Shown piece after piece: positions 31,648-41,799 of a DNA stretch of 64,000 nucleotides. The translations under genes and the position numbers were made by a program. The notes beneath the pieces were generated by a model, which was not told the DNA's origin, did not search any database, and worked only from the letters and a program-made list of their open reading frames with translations. The DNA lies in assembly GCF_001981305.1 (NCBI RefSeq), contig NZ_MSCW01000003.1, positions 99,717 to 163,716 on the forward strand. Direction: 5' to 3'. Within the stretch, counting starts at the first letter, position 1, and each line of letters opens with the position of its first letter. Source of the DNA: Marinobacter lutaoensis (lineage in GTDB: Bacteria; Pseudomonadota; Gammaproteobacteria; Pseudomonadales; Oleiphilaceae).

Positions 31648-33231
31648 ATGTCGTCGGAATCGCAAGCGTCGCCTCCGGAATCAAACGCCACCGCCCGTGC
31701 TCCGGGTTTGCTCCGGTCATCCGGCGTGGTGGGGCTCATGACCCTGTTGTCGCGGGTGCTGGGCCTGGTTCGGGACATGGTCATTGCCCGGTACTTCGGT
31801 GCCGGTGCCGGGGCGGATGCCTTCTTTGTGGCGTTCAAAATTCCCAATTTTCTGCGTCGACTGTTCGCGGAGGGGGCCTTTTCCCAGGCTTTCGTACCGG
31901 TGCTGTCCTCTTATCGGGAGCGTCGGGGGGCCGGTGAGGTCAAGGGGCTGGTGGATGCGGTGGCCGGCTCCCTGGGACTGGTGCTGCTGGGCGTGACCCT
32001 GGTGGCCATGCTGGGATCGCCGCTGCTGACGGCGGTGTTCGCACCGGGGTTTCTGGACGATGGGCCAAAGTACGCCCTGACCAGCGACATGCTGCGCATC
32101 ACCTTCCCCTATCTGTTGTTGATTTCCCTGACCGCGTTCGCCGGTGGCATCCTGAACAGCTACGATCGGTTCGCCGTGCCCGCCTTCACGCCGGTGCTGC
32201 TTAACTTATCGATGATCGGTGCCGCTATTCTGCTGTCGCCGCTGATGACCGAACCGGTGATGGCGCTGGCCTGGGGGGTATTGCTCGCCGGAGCCCTGCA
32301 GCTGTTTTTCCAGCTGCCGTTTCTGATGCGCCTGGGGTTGCTGCCTCGTCCCCGGGTGGACTATCGCCACGACGGTGTGCGTCGGATTCTGAAGCTGATG
32401 GCGCCGGCCCTGTTCGGCGTTTCGGTCAGTCAGATCAACCTGCTGCTGGACACGGTGCTGGCCTCGTTCCTGCAGACGGGCAGTGTGTCCTGGCTTTACT
32501 ACTCGGACCGGCTGTCGGAACTGCCGCTGGGGGTGTTCGGTATCGCCATCGCGACGGTGATCCTGCCCAGTCTGTCGCGCAAGCATGCGGCAGCGTCCGC
32601 CGAGCAGTTCGCGGCGACCTTGGACTGGGCCGTGCGCGCGGTGCTGCTGATTGGCCTGCCCGCGTCGCTGGCGTTGGTGCTGTTGGCCGAACCGCTGATT
32701 ACCACGATTTTCCACTATGGCCAGGTGACGGACCGGGATGTTGTGATGTCGGCATGGAGTCTTCGGGCCTACGCCGTCGGCCTGCTGGCCTTCATGCTGA
32801 TCAAAGTTCTGGCGCCGGGCTTTTTCGCGCGGCAGGATACTGCGACGCCGGTCCGGATCGGGGTGATTGCCATGGTGGCCAACATGGTGTTCAACCTGGC
32901 GCTGATTGTGCCGCTGGCCCATGCCGGGCTCGCCCTGGCCACGTCATTGTCGGCTTGGCTCAATGGCATCCTGCTGTGGCGGGGGTTGCGCCGGGAAGGG
33001 GCTTGGCGCAGTCAGCCGGGCTGGCTGGTGTATCTGGCGCGGCTGGCGTTCGCCAACGCGGTGCTGGCCGGGGTGGTTCTGGGGTTGGCGGCACCGGCGC
33101 CCGACTGGCTGGCCATGACCGGCGTCGAGCGGGCGCAGGCGATGGTGGTGTTGGTATTTGGCGGCGCCGTGGCTTACTTCCTGGCGCTTGCGCTGGCCGG
33201 GGTCCGGGTAAGACATTTCCGCCAGAGGTAG
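31648..33231 (+). CDS. murJ: Lipid II flippase MurJ
   Basis: Moves lipid II across the inner membrane for peptidoglycan synthesis; MOP-superfamily protein with about 14 membrane helices. The N-terminal RVLGLVRDMVIARYFGAG and FFVAFKIPNFLRRLFAEGAF carry the conserved charged residues of the central cavity. The length of about 527 is slightly above E. coli MurJ (511). The ATG at 31648 is preferred to a TTG at 31633, though neither has a clear ribosome site. A TGC-TAAACT extended -10 (31564-31572) may drive it. ribF follows, as in E. coli and Pseudomonas. Confidence 0.95.
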   Translation: MSSESQASPPESNATARAPGLLRSSGVVGLMTLLSRVLGLVRDMVIARYFGAGAGADAFFVAFKIPNFLRRLFAEGAFSQAFVPVLSSYRERRGAGEVKGLVDAVAGSLGLVLLGVTLVAMLGSPLLTAVFAPGFLDDGPKYALTSDMLRITFPYLLLISLTAFAGGILNSYDRFAVPAFTPVLLNLSMIGAAILLSPLMTEPVMALAWGVLLAGALQLFFQLPFLMRLGLLPRPRVDYRHDGVRRILKLMAPALFGVSVSQINLLLDTVLASFLQTGSVSWLYYSDRLSELPLGVFGIAIATVILPSLSRKHAAASAEQFAATLDWAVRAVLLIGLPASLALVLLAEPLITTIFHYGQVTDRDVVMSAWSLRAYAVGLLAFMLIKVLAPGFFARQDTATPVRIGVIAMVANMVFNLALIVPLAHAGLALATSLSAWLNGILLWRGLRREGAWRSQPGWLVYLARLAFANAVLAGVVLGLAAPAPDWLAMTGVERAQAMVVLVFGGAVAYFLALALAGVRVRHFRQR

Positions 33232-33239
33232 GGTATAAT
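33210..33239 (+). promoter_or_regulatory. Probable promoter of ribF-ileS-lspA-fkpB-ispH
   Basis: A perfect TATAAT (33234-33239) lies just after the murJ stop, with AAGACA (33210-33215) 18 bases before it. Transcription would begin about 80 bases before ribF. Confidence 0.6.
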
Positions 33240-33321
33240 CGCGCGTTTTCTCACCAGCGCTCCCGCCCGTTTCCGGCCGGGGCGCGTTAAAGCCCGCTGG
33301 CAATAGTTAGGTTCGCACGGC

Positions 33322-34293
33322 ATGCGTTTGATCCGAGGTCTGACCAACCTGAAGCGTCTCTCCCGTCAGGCCGATTCACCCCTTGCGCGGGGGTGTGTGG
33401 CCACCATCGGTAACTTTGATGGGGTGCACCTGGGACACAAGACCATCATCGCGCAGGTCCGGGACAAGGCCAGGGCCCTGGGGGTGCCGTCGGTGGTGAT
33501 GATCTTCGAGCCCCAGCCCCGTGAGTTTTTCCAGGGTGAGCTGGCGCCTCCCAGGCTGATGGAGTTCCGGCAGAAGTTCGAGGCGCTGCTTGCCGAGGGC
33601 ATCGATATGGTGCTGTGCCTGCGCTTCAACGAGTCGTTTCGGCGCTATTCCGCCATGCGTTACATCAATGAGGTGCTGCTGGAAGGGCTGAACGTTCGGC
33701 ACTTGGTGGTGGGAGATGACTTCCGTTTCGGGTGTGACCGCGCCGGCGACTTTGAGCTGCTGCGCAAGGTGGGGGCCGACGCCGGCTTCACCGTGGAAAA
33801 CACCCGTACCGTGACGGTCGACGGGGAGCGTGTCAGCAGCACCCGGGTGCGCAGCCTTCTGACCGTCAACGGCCTGGAGCAGGCCGAGGTGTTGCTGGGG
33901 CACCCGTACCGGATCCGTGGGCGGGTGGTGTATGGCCGGCAGCTCGGGCGCGACATCGGGGCGCCGACCGCCAATATCCTGTTGCACCGTATGCCGGCCC
34001 TGCGGGGAGTGTACGTGGTGTCGGCCGAGCTGGACGACGGCCGGGTTTTCGACGGCGTGGCCAATATCGGGGTACGCCCGACGGTGGATGGCCACCGGCC
34101 ATCACTGGAAGTGCACCTGTTTGATTTTGCTGGCACACTTTATGGCCAGCACCTGGCCGTGGTGTTCCGTCACGGTCTGCGGGAGGAAAAGAAGTTTGAC
34201 TCCATCGCGGCGCTCAAGGCGCAGATCGCCCGGGATCTGGACGATGCAAGGGCCTGGGTTTGCCGCCATGGCTCGGCCCGGAACCGTCACTGA
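33322..34293 (+). CDS. ribF: Bifunctional riboflavin kinase/FAD synthetase
   Basis: Converts riboflavin to FMN and then FAD. The N-terminal nucleotidyltransferase domain has ATIGNFDGVHLGHKTII and GDDFRFGCDRAGD. The C-terminal flavokinase domain (about 185-310) has RGRVVYGRQLGRDIGAPTAN, GVYVV and the catalytic Glu in SLEVHLFDFAG. The length of 323 is normal. Start ATG 33322 gives the typical MRLIRGLTNL. It heads the ileS-lspA-fkpB-ispH cluster. Confidence 0.96.
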   Translation: MRLIRGLTNLKRLSRQADSPLARGCVATIGNFDGVHLGHKTIIAQVRDKARALGVPSVVMIFEPQPREFFQGELAPPRLMEFRQKFEALLAEGIDMVLCLRFNESFRRYSAMRYINEVLLEGLNVRHLVVGDDFRFGCDRAGDFELLRKVGADAGFTVENTRTVTVDGERVSSTRVRSLLTVNGLEQAEVLLGHPYRIRGRVVYGRQLGRDIGAPTANILLHRMPALRGVYVVSAELDDGRVFDGVANIGVRPTVDGHRPSLEVHLFDFAGTLYGQHLAVVFRHGLREEKKFDSIAALKAQIARDLDDARAWVCRHGSARNRH

Positions 34294-34357
34294 GCTCGCC
34301 GCCGCGGCACCGCCAGTATACTGACCAACACTGACCACAAGAGTACGCACAGAGACC

Positions 34358-37177
34358 ATGAGCGACTACAAGCATACCCTGAATCTGCCGGAAACCGCCT
34401 TTCCCATGCGCGGTAACCTGGCCAAGCGCGAGCCGGAGATGCTCAAGCGCTGGCAGGCGCTGGATGTCTACGGCAACCTCCGCAAGCAACGGGCGGGTCG
34501 GGACAAGTTCATCCTGCACGATGGCCCTCCCTACGCCAATGGCAGCATTCATATCGGTCATGCGGTCAACAAGATTCTCAAGGACATGATCGTCAAATCC
34601 CGCAGTTTCATGGGCTTTGACGCGCCTTATGTCCCCGGTTGGGACTGCCACGGCCTGCCGATCGAACACAAGGTGGAGCAGGAAATCGGCAAAGCCGGCG
34701 TCAAGGTGGACTATAAGACCTTCCGGCAAGCCTGTCGTGATTACGCCGCCCGCCAGGTGGAAGGCCAGAAGGCCGACTTCATCCGTCTCGGGGTGATGGG
34801 TGACTGGGGCAACCCCTACCTGACCATGGACCCGAAGGTGGAGGCTGGGATTGTCCGGGCGCTGGGCAAGATCGTGGCGAAGGGGCATCTGGTGCGCGGA
34901 TATAAGCCCGTCTACTGGAGTGTGGTGGGTCAGTCGGCCCTGGCCGAGGCCGAGGTGGAGTATCAGGACAAGACGTCCACCCAGATCGATGTGCGCTTCA
35001 CCGTGACCGATCCAGAGCGGGTGCTGGCGGTGTTCGGTACCGATCAGGGGCAGGGGGATATCGCCATCGTGATCTGGACCACCACGCCCTGGACCATTCC
35101 GGCGAATCAGGCGGTGGCAGTGAACGGAGACCTGGAATATGCCCTGGTGCAGGTGGATGCCGGTCAGGGCCCGGAGCGGATGATTCTGGCGGCCGACATG
35201 GTGGACGGCATCATGGCCCGCTGGGAGGTGACCGCCTTCGAGGTGCTGGCCCGGGTGCGGGGGGCAGCCCTGGAGCACCTGTTGCTGCAGCACCCGTTCT
35301 ATGACAAGCAGGTGCCGGTCATTCTCGGGGATCATGTGTCCACCGATGCCGGTACCGGTGCCGTTCATACCGCGCCGGACCACGGCATGGAAGACTTCGA
35401 GGCGGGTCAGGCCTATGGCATCGGTACCCTTAACCTGGTTCAGGCCGACGGTACCTACACCTCCGCCGCCGGCGAGTTCGCCGGCCTCCATGTGTACAAG
35501 GCGGACGAGCCGGTGTGTGCGGCCCTGGCCCGTGAAGGCAAGCTGGTGCGCAGGGCGACATTCACGCACAGCTATCCACACTGTTGGCGGACCAAGACGC
35601 CGCTGATCTACCGGGCCACGCCGCAGTGGTTCATCAGCATGGACAAACACCACCTGCGGGCCGACGCGCTGGAGGCCATCAAGGGCGTACGCTGGGTACC
35701 GGCCTGGGGACAGAACCGGATCGAGGCCATGTTCGAACAGAGCCCGGACTGGTGCATCTCGCGTCAGCGTACCTGGGGGGTGCCCATCACCCTGTTCGTG
35801 CACAAGGAAACCCAGGCCCTGCACCCGGATACTCAGGCCCTGATCGGGAAGGTCGCCGAGCGCATCGAAACCGGCGGCATCGATGCCTGGTACGAGCTGG
35901 ATGCCCGTGAACTGCTGGGCGACGAAGCCGATCAGTACGAGAAGGTGCTGGACACCCTGGATGTCTGGTTCGACTCCGGTGTAACCCATGACTCGGTATT
36001 GAGGGTGCGACCGGAGCTGGGCCAGTTCCCTGCCGACCTGTATCTGGAAGGCTCGGATCAGCACCGGGGCTGGTTCCAGTCCTCCCTGAAGACCTCGATT
36101 GCCATGAACGGGGTGGCGCCTTACCGCCAGGTTCTCACCCACGGTTTCACGGTGGATGGCAAGGGCCGCAAGATGTCCAAGTCCCTGGGCAATGTGATCG
36201 CGCCCCAGGAAGTGATGAACGAACTGGGGGCCGACATTTTGCGCCTGTGGGTCGCGGCCACCGACTACAGCGGCGAGATGACCGTATCCAAGGACATCCT
36301 GCGCCAGACCGCGGATGGCTACCGGCGCATTCGCAATACCGCCCGCTTCCTGCTCAGCAACCTCAACGGTTTTGATCCGGAACAGCACATGGTGGCGCCG
36401 GAGGCAATGATCGCTCTGGATCGGTGGATCGTTGATCGGACCCTCCAGCTGCAGGAGGAACTGACGGAGGACTATGGTAACTACGCTTTCCTGCGGATTT
36501 ACCAGAAGATCTACAACTTCTGCGAGGCCACCCTGGGCGGCTTCTACCTCGACATCATCAAGGACCGGCAGTACACCACCCGGGCGGACAGCCTGGCCCG
36601 CCGTTCCTGTCAGACCGCCATGTATCACGTCATCGAGGCGCTGGTACGCTGGATCGCTCCGATCCTCAGCTTCACCGCCGATGAAATCTGGCAACACATG
36701 CCCGGTTCCCGGGGCGAAACCGTGTTCTATGAAACTTGGTACGAGGGGCTTGTAGCCCTGCCGGATGATGCCGAAATGGGGCGCGATGATTGGCGTGATA
36801 TCCAGAAAGTCAAGGAAGCGGTCAACAAGTGCCTGGAAGACGCCCGCGGCCGGGGGGAGGTCAAGGGCTCTCTGAGTGCCGAGGTCACCTTGTACTGCGA
36901 GGGCGAGCTGGCGGCGCGCCTGCAGCGCCTCGGTGACGAGCTGCGTTTCGTGTTGATCACCTCCGAGGCGACCGTGCGCCCGGTTGCCGAAGCCGAGGGC
37001 GCGGAGCAGACCGCGGTTGAGGGGCTGCTGGTCAAGGTGGTGCCGACCCGCCATGCCAAGTGCGAGCGTTGCTGGCACCATCGGGAGGATGTTGGGCATC
37101 ACCAGCGCTACCCGGACCTGTGCGGTCGTTGCGTCAGCAACGTTGAAGGCCCGGGCGAACAGCGCGTGTTTGCCTGA
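34358..37177 (+). CDS. ileS: Isoleucyl-tRNA synthetase
   Basis: Class I synthetase of 939 residues with editing domain. The HIGH motif is in [13 protein letters not shown] at about residue 67, and KMSKS is in [12 protein letters not shown] at about 605. The editing site is in [15 protein letters not shown] and the bound-zinc C-terminus in [10 protein letters not shown] and CGRC. This is the zinc-containing bacterial type, expected to be mupirocin-sensitive. Its TGA overlaps the lspA ATG by one base. Confidence 0.98.
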   Translation: MSDYKHTLNLPETAFPMRGNLAKREPEMLKRWQALDVYGNLRKQRAGRDKFILHDGPPYANGSIHIGHAVNKILKDMIVKSRSFMGFDAPYVPGWDCHGLPIEHKVEQEIGKAGVKVDYKTFRQACRDYAARQVEGQKADFIRLGVMGDWGNPYLTMDPKVEAGIVRALGKIVAKGHLVRGYKPVYWSVVGQSALAEAEVEYQDKTSTQIDVRFTVTDPERVLAVFGTDQGQGDIAIVIWTTTPWTIPANQAVAVNGDLEYALVQVDAGQGPERMILAADMVDGIMARWEVTAFEVLARVRGAALEHLLLQHPFYDKQVPVILGDHVSTDAGTGAVHTAPDHGMEDFEAGQAYGIGTLNLVQADGTYTSAAGEFAGLHVYKADEPVCAALAREGKLVRRATFTHSYPHCWRTKTPLIYRATPQWFISMDKHHLRADALEAIKGVRWVPAWGQNRIEAMFEQSPDWCISRQRTWGVPITLFVHKETQALHPDTQALIGKVAERIETGGIDAWYELDARELLGDEADQYEKVLDTLDVWFDSGVTHDSVLRVRPELGQFPADLYLEGSDQHRGWFQSSLKTSIAMNGVAPYRQVLTHGFTVDGKGRKMSKSLGNVIAPQEVMNELGADILRLWVAATDYSGEMTVSKDILRQTADGYRRIRNTARFLLSNLNGFDPEQHMVAPEAMIALDRWIVDRTLQLQEELTEDYGNYAFLRIYQKIYNFCEATLGGFYLDIIKDRQYTTRADSLARRSCQTAMYHVIEALVRWIAPILSFTADEIWQHMPGSRGETVFYETWYEGLVALPDDAEMGRDDWRDIQKVKEAVNKCLEDARGRGEVKGSLSAEVTLYCEGELAARLQRLGDELRFVLITSEATVRPVAEAEGAEQTAVEGLLVKVVPTRHAKCERCWHHREDVGHHQRYPDLCGRCVSNVEGPGEQRVFA

Positions 37178-37707
37178 TGGACCGGACTATGACGGACAAA
37201 ACGGTGGGCACCCAGCTGAAGTGGCTTTGGCTGGCGGTGCTGGTGCTGGCCATCGACCTTGGCACCAAGGCGCTGGCCAGCACCCTGCTGGTGTACGGGC
37301 AGCCGGTGCCGGTGATGCCCATGTTCAACCTCACGCTGCTACACAACACAGGGGCGGCTTTTAGCTTTCTGGCCGAGGCTGCTGGCTGGCAGCGCTGGTT
37401 TTTCGTCGTTCTGGCACTTCTGGTCAGCGTCTTTCTGATCGGGTGGCTACGGCGGCTGAAGCCCCGCGAGACCTGGACGGCCATTGCCATCGCCCTGATT
37501 CTCGGGGGCGCTCTGGGTAATGTTCATGATCGCGTCATGCATGGCTATGTTGTGGACTTTTTGCACTTTTACTGGCGTGACTGGCATTTCCCGGCCTTCA
37601 ACCTGGCCGATACCGCCATCACGCTGGGCGCGGCCATGATGATTCTTGATGTTTTTCGCAAGCCCGCCCCGGGCGGGAATGCCAACAGGAGTGACAAACC
37701 CTCATGA
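37177..37707 (+). CDS. lspA: Lipoprotein signal peptidase
   Basis: Aspartyl protease of the inner membrane that cuts the signal peptide from prolipoproteins such as the BamD and DUF2057 proteins encoded here. Four membrane helices are visible. Conserved blocks are LTLLHNTGAAFSFL, GGALGNVHDRVMHGYVVDFL (first catalytic Asp) and FPAFNLADTAITLGA (second). The length of 176 is normal; a second ATG four codons in (37189) is an alternative. It is coupled to ileS and fkpB. Confidence 0.96.
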   Translation: MDRTMTDKTVGTQLKWLWLAVLVLAIDLGTKALASTLLVYGQPVPVMPMFNLTLLHNTGAAFSFLAEAAGWQRWFFVVLALLVSVFLIGWLRRLKPRETWTAIAIALILGGALGNVHDRVMHGYVVDFLHFYWRDWHFPAFNLADTAITLGAAMMILDVFRKPAPGGNANRSDKPS

Positions 37708-38156
37708 ACGACCTGCCGGTAGATAAGGGAACCCGCGTAACCCTGCATTTTGCTTTGCGGATCCAGGGGGGTGAAGTGGTGGACTCCACGTTCGACAAGG
37801 ACGCGCCCAGTCTGGAAATCGGTGACGGCAACCTGCCGGAGAACTTTGAAGCCTACCTGATGGGCATGAAGGCCGGCGACCGCAAGACCGTGGTGGTTCC
37901 GCCGGAGAAAGGCTTCGGCCAGCACAATCCCAGCAATATTCAAACCTTCAAGCGACACGATTTCAGTGCTGATATGGTGCTTGAGCCCGGTGTCGTGGTC
38001 TCGTTCGCCGATGCCCGGCAGCAGGAGCTTCCGGGCGTGGTGACCCGGGTCGAGGGGGACGAGGTGGACGTGGACTTCAATCACCCGCTGGCGGGGCGTA
38101 CACTGGAGTTCGAAGTGGCAATCCTGGACGTTGAACCCGTTGGAACGGCGCACTGA
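37704..38156 (+). CDS. fkpB: FKBP-type peptidyl-prolyl isomerase FkpB (SlpA)
   Basis: SlyD-like prolyl isomerase/chaperone of 150 residues. The FKBP core [20 protein letters not shown] and an IF insert domain ([20 protein letters not shown]) end with [21 protein letters not shown]. It lacks the His-rich tail of SlyD. The ATG overlaps the lspA stop (ATGA). The ileS-lspA-fkpB-ispH order is conserved in E. coli. Confidence 0.94.
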   Translation: MNDLPVDKGTRVTLHFALRIQGGEVVDSTFDKDAPSLEIGDGNLPENFEAYLMGMKAGDRKTVVVPPEKGFGQHNPSNIQTFKRHDFSADMVLEPGVVVSFADARQQELPGVVTRVEGDEVDVDFNHPLAGRTLEFEVAILDVEPVGTAH

Positions 38157-38158
38157 CT

Positions 38159-39112
38159 ATGCAAATTCGACTCGCTAACCCCCGTGGCTTCTGTGCCGGC
38201 GTGGACCGTGCCATCGAAATCGTCAACCGGGCCCTGGATGTGTTTGGCGCGCCGATCTATGTGCGCCATGAAGTGGTCCACAACAAGTTCGTGGTGGACA
38301 ATCTGCGCCGACGGGGGGCCGTTTTTGTCGACGAGCTCGACGAGGTGCCGGACGGCACCCTGGTGATTTTCAGCGCCCATGGTGTCTCTCAGGCGGTCAA
38401 GCAGGAAGCCGCGCGGCGGGGGCTCAAGGTGTTTGATGCCACCTGTCCCCTGGTGACCAAGGTGCACATGGAAGTGATGCGCTACAGCCGCGAGGGGCGT
38501 GAGTGCATCCTGATCGGTCACCATGGTCACCCTGAGGTGGAAGGGACCATGGGCCAGTACGATCGCAGCCAGGGGGGGGAGATTTACCTGGTGGAGAACG
38601 AGGATGACGTGGCCCGGTTGCAGGTGAGGGACCCCAGCCGCCTGTCTTATGTAACCCAGACCACGCTATCGATGGATGATACCGCCCGTGTCATCGACGC
38701 CCTTCGGGCCCGCTTCCCCCGGATCAAAGGGCCGCGCAAAGACGACATCTGTTACGCCACCCAGAACCGTCAGGATGCCGTCAAGCAGCTGGCCGGTGAC
38801 TGCGACCTGATGCTGGTGGTAGGGTCGCCCAACAGCTCCAACTCCAACCGCCTGCGTGAGCTGGCCGAACGGATGGGCACACCGGCCTACCTGATCGACG
38901 AGGCCGCCCAGATCGACCCGGCATGGCTCGAAGGGACGCAGGTTGTCGGTGTCACCGCCGGTGCCTCCGCGCCTGAAGTTCTGGTCAACGAGGTGGTGGC
39001 TCGCCTGCGCGAACTCGGTGGCGAGGAGCCGCAGGAAGTGTCTGGCCGGGAGGAAAATATCGTTTTCTCCATGCCCAGGGAATTGCGAATTGATGTGGTG
39101 AATGTAAGCTGA
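38159..39112 (+). CDS. ispH: 4-hydroxy-3-methylbut-2-enyl diphosphate reductase
   Basis: Last enzyme of the MEP isoprenoid pathway; reduces HMBPP to IPP and DMAPP with a [4Fe-4S] cluster. The three cluster cysteines are Cys12 ([10 protein letters not shown]), Cys96 ([12 protein letters not shown]) and Cys198 ([11 protein letters not shown]). The catalytic Glu lies in [13 protein letters not shown]. The length of 317 is normal. It ends the ribF-to-ispH run; the pilin operon begins 159 bases later. Confidence 0.97.
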   Translation: MQIRLANPRGFCAGVDRAIEIVNRALDVFGAPIYVRHEVVHNKFVVDNLRRRGAVFVDELDEVPDGTLVIFSAHGVSQAVKQEAARRGLKVFDATCPLVTKVHMEVMRYSREGRECILIGHHGHPEVEGTMGQYDRSQGGEIYLVENEDDVARLQVRDPSRLSYVTQTTLSMDDTARVIDALRARFPRIKGPRKDDICYATQNRQDAVKQLAGDCDLMLVVGSPNSSNSNRLRELAERMGTPAYLIDEAAQIDPAWLEGTQVVGVTAGASAPEVLVNEVVARLRELGGEEPQEVSGREENIVFSMPRELRIDVVNVS

Positions 39113-39186
39113 GCTATACAGGCCAGATCGCCCGGTTATGTGAACTGCTTTCCATTCTGACAATACATCCTGCCGCTTGTCCTGCC

Positions 39187-39206
39187 TCCGGAACCATTTG
39201 TCCGGA
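39187..39206 (+). promoter_or_regulatory. AlgR-like box upstream of fimU
   Basis: ACCATTTGTC (39193-39202) matches the Pseudomonas AlgR site ACCGTTCGTC at eight of ten positions. It is framed by two TCCGGA copies (39187-39192 and 39201-39206) whose centres are 14 bases apart. It lies 70-85 bases before the fimU start. In P. aeruginosa AlgR activates the fimU-pilVWXY1Y2E operon. No convincing -35/-10 pair was found nearby. Confidence 0.4.
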
Positions 39207-39271
39207 AGGAATCGTCGTACGTGTCTGATCTGTTCTAACATTCCCATAACTGAACAGGATGACAACTAACG

Positions 39272-39733
39272 ATGTCTGGCAAATCTGTATCCGGTTTTAC
39301 GCTTATTGAGCTTCTGGTGCTGATCGCCGTGCTTGCGGTGGTGGCCACCATTGCGGTGCCCGGCTTTTCCCGACTTATTCAAAGCAACCAGCTGACCGTA
39401 ACCGCGAATGATCTGATTGGTGCTCTTAATCTGGCGCGCTCGGAAGCGATCCGGAGGGGGGGCTCCGTATCCGTCGAACCTATAGGTTCCTTTACGGAGG
39501 GCTATCAGATCACTGATGCTGATGGCAATACCCTGAACAGTTTTGACGGAGCCAGGGGTGATTTTTTTATCGCTCTCAGCCAGGGCAACAATCCCAGGTT
39601 TTCGGCAACCGGCATGCTGCGGGGATCCAATGCGGCGGAGTTTGTTGTCTGCCGGGTTTCCGGTGAGGACGGGGTTGAAATTTCGATTACAGCAGGCGGG
39701 CAGATTCGCTCGGAGCGGATCACATGTCCCTAG
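39272..39733 (+). CDS. fimU: Minor pilin FimU (GspH/FimT family)
   Basis: Type IV minor pilin of 153 residues. PilD would cut after Gly8 and methylate Phe9 (SG/FTLIELLVLIAVL), with Glu at position 5 of the mature protein. The C-terminal globular part has two cysteines (FVVCRVSGEDG and ITCP), as in FimU. It is first in the operon fimU-pilV-pilW-pilX-pilY1-pilY2-pilE, whose products are thought to form the pilus tip/priming complex. It lacks the GRxR tail motif seen in the second GspH-type protein at 45947-46504. Confidence 0.88.
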   Translation: MSGKSVSGFTLIELLVLIAVLAVVATIAVPGFSRLIQSNQLTVTANDLIGALNLARSEAIRRGGSVSVEPIGSFTEGYQITDADGNTLNSFDGARGDFFIALSQGNNPRFSATGMLRGSNAAEFVVCRVSGEDGVEISITAGGQIRSERITCP

Positions 39734-39749
39734 TACAAGGTGCAGTCGT

Positions 39750-40145
39750 ATGACAGGCAGGAACAGGCAGAAGTTCTATCAGGCCGGCTTCACAATGATC
39801 GAGGTTCTTGTTGCGGTGCTTGTGCTCGCTATCGGGCTTCTCGGAGTGGCCGGTGTTCAGCTCGTGTCCATGCAGCAGACAACCAACTCTGCTCTCAAGT
39901 CGGAGGCGACCATGTATGTCCAGAGTGTCGCGGAAAGGCTGCGTTCAAATGGTGGGGATAATCTTTCTGCCACTGACAAGGCGGCACTGGAAGCGATGAT
40001 ATCGGCGGATCTTGGTGCAGAAGCTGAGCTTGATGTGGATGTTAACGGAGATGAAGCTACGATCGAACTTACCTGGGATGAGCGAGATCCGTTTGCAGAC
40101 GATGGAATGAGTCAGCAGTCACTGACCCTGAATGTGAGGTTGTAG
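39750..40145 (+). CDS. pilV: Minor pilin PilV
   Basis: 131 residues with a prepilin signal cut after Gly13 (QAG/FTMIEVLVAVLVLAIGLLG). This hydrophobic stretch and the following QLVSMQQTTNSALKSEATMY are typical of PilV/GspI-like minor pilins. The ATG at 39750 is chosen because it puts the prepilin peptidase site 13 residues in; the open frame extends upstream through fimU without meaning. It starts 16 bases after fimU and ends 2 bases before pilW. Confidence 0.88.
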   Translation: MTGRNRQKFYQAGFTMIEVLVAVLVLAIGLLGVAGVQLVSMQQTTNSALKSEATMYVQSVAERLRSNGGDNLSATDKAALEAMISADLGAEAELDVDVNGDEATIELTWDERDPFADDGMSQQSLTLNVRL

Positions 40146-40147
40146 TC

Positions 40148-41230
40148 ATGCGTGTTGACTCAAGGTTGCCTGGAATGAGGGTTCAGTCAGGGTTGTCCCT
40201 GGTTGAACTGATGATTGCGTTGTTGCTGGGGACGCTCCTTAGTATCGGCCTGGTTCAAGTCTTTACTTCCAATAGTCAGTCATTTCGAACAAACGAGGCT
40301 TCAGCTAGAGCGCAGGAGTCTGGCCGGATTGCCATGGATATCCTGGCTCGCGCTCTACGCAATTCCGGTTTTTTTGGGTGCTTCCCGGTGCAGGGTGTGA
40401 CCAATAATCTGGATGAAACGGACCCTGAGTTTGATCGTGAACTGCATGGTTTTGAGGTTCTCGGCGTTTCGGCTATCGATGATGCGTCCTACAGTGAGCG
40501 CCCTTCAGGATCTATAGCCGGAACTGATTTTTTGCGGGTTACCGCTGTACGCCGCCCGGGTGAAACCATCAGGCTTGCAGCTGATGTAAGTGACACAACG
40601 GATATCCGTCTGACAGATGCCGGTAACCTGCAGGCGGGTGACTTTCTGTATCTGTCCAATTGTGAGCGGGGCGACATATTCCAGATTTCCAGCCTGGCAA
40701 CGGTGGGCAGTGAGGTGAAGGTAACGGCGGATAACGCCAATGGCAGCTCCGGAAATCCCGGGAATGACCTGTCAGCCAATGCACCGGCTGCCTGTACAGC
40801 TGCAGGCTCCTGTCTGAGCGGCAGCTATGATACGGGTACGGAAATCTTCCAGCCCTACAGTGAAATTTATTACATCGGTAATTCGGCAGATGGCGGCCGT
40901 TCCCTGTTCCTGCGGCAGGCAGACGGCACGGCTGTGGAACTTGTAGCCGGTGTTGAGGATATGGCGGTCCGCTTTGGTGAGGGGACGACTGCAACGGGGG
41001 TACAGAGCTGGAGCGAGTCTGATGCAGTTACAGACTGGGATGACGTGCTGGCTGTGGAGGTCAGCCTGCTGGTCGCAGCTCCGAACGATAATGTCCTGGA
41101 TGGTCCCCAGTCCTATTGTTTCCCGGGCTGGGAGGACTGTGAAGCAGACCCCAGTAAGCTGACAGTGGCTGCCGACGAGCGTATGTACCGGGTATACACC
41201 TTTACTTCTGCGATCAGAAATCCGTTTTAG
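40148..41230 (+). CDS. pilW: Minor pilin PilW
   Basis: 360 residues, the largest minor pilin. The processing site is after Gly15 (VQSG/LSLVELMIALLLGTLL), with the mature Glu5 present. The family pattern RAQESGRIAMDILARALRNSGFFGC follows. The large C-terminal domain has several cysteines (CFPVQG, LSNCERG, AACTAAGSC, SYCFPGWEDC) that could form disulfides. It belongs to the PilY1-linked priming complex with PilV and PilX. Confidence 0.9.
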   Translation: MRVDSRLPGMRVQSGLSLVELMIALLLGTLLSIGLVQVFTSNSQSFRTNEASARAQESGRIAMDILARALRNSGFFGCFPVQGVTNNLDETDPEFDRELHGFEVLGVSAIDDASYSERPSGSIAGTDFLRVTAVRRPGETIRLAADVSDTTDIRLTDAGNLQAGDFLYLSNCERGDIFQISSLATVGSEVKVTADNANGSSGNPGNDLSANAPAACTAAGSCLSGSYDTGTEIFQPYSEIYYIGNSADGGRSLFLRQADGTAVELVAGVEDMAVRFGEGTTATGVQSWSESDAVTDWDDVLAVEVSLLVAAPNDNVLDGPQSYCFPGWEDCEADPSKLTVAADERMYRVYTFTSAIRNPF

Positions 41231-41238
41231 GAGGGGGC

Positions 41239-41799
41239 ATGATCAGAAAACCGACCGATCGTCAGAAGGGGGCTGTGCTTCTGCTTTCCCTGGTAATCCT
41301 GCTGGTCCTGACACTGCTCGCTGTATCTGGTATGCAGGGGAGCATCATGCAGGAACGCATGGCAACAGCCCAGCGGGACGGTGTTCAGGCACTGGAAATT
41401 GCCGAGACAGCTCTGGCCGAGGCGGAATCGATACTGGATGGGCTTTCGGATCTGTCTGCGTTTGGTTCAACCAACGGTTTTTATGATGGTACGGACCCTG
41501 ATGTAACCGTACCCTCACCCTTTGATAGCAGCACCTGGTCCGATTCTGATAATTATGTGAAGGGTACAAAGATTAATGGTGTCGAGCCAGCCTTTATCTT
41601 CGAGTACAAGGGCAAGGTAACCCTGGACTCGGAAGGTGAACTGCCGCGCGATATGAGTCAGTACAGCTCAAGCGAAACGTCTGATTTCGATTACGCGCGA
41701 ATTCTGGTCCGGACAACAGGTCCGTCCGGACTGAGCGCCAGAATTCTGGAAGGCTTTTACGTATTTCAGCCCGGTGGGCTAGGAGGAGGGAATCCATGA
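41239..41799 (+). CDS. pilX: Minor pilin PilX
   Basis: 186 residues with a short leader (MIRKPTDRQKG), then a long hydrophobic helix AVLLLSLVILLVLTLLAVSG. The mature helix lacks the usual Glu5, as commonly in PilX/GspK-like pilins that sit at the tip. The segment MQERMATAQRDGVQALEIAETALAEAE is a recognised PilX_N pattern. Its stop overlaps the pilY1 ATG (ATGA). Confidence 0.87.
   Translation: MIRKPTDRQKGAVLLLSLVILLVLTLLAVSGMQGSIMQERMATAQRDGVQALEIAETALAEAESILDGLSDLSAFGSTNGFYDGTDPDVTVPSPFDSSTWSDSDNYVKGTKINGVEPAFIFEYKGKVTLDSEGELPRDMSQYSSSETSDFDYARILVRTTGPSGLSARILEGFYVFQPGGLGGGNP

Noticed and set aside
34214..37102. 962-codon minus-strand open frame opposite ileS
   Set aside because: A codon-bias shadow: the ileS reading has HIGH, KMSKS and zinc motifs. 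The same reasoning covers the 803-codon frame opposite obgE-proB (28661-31072).
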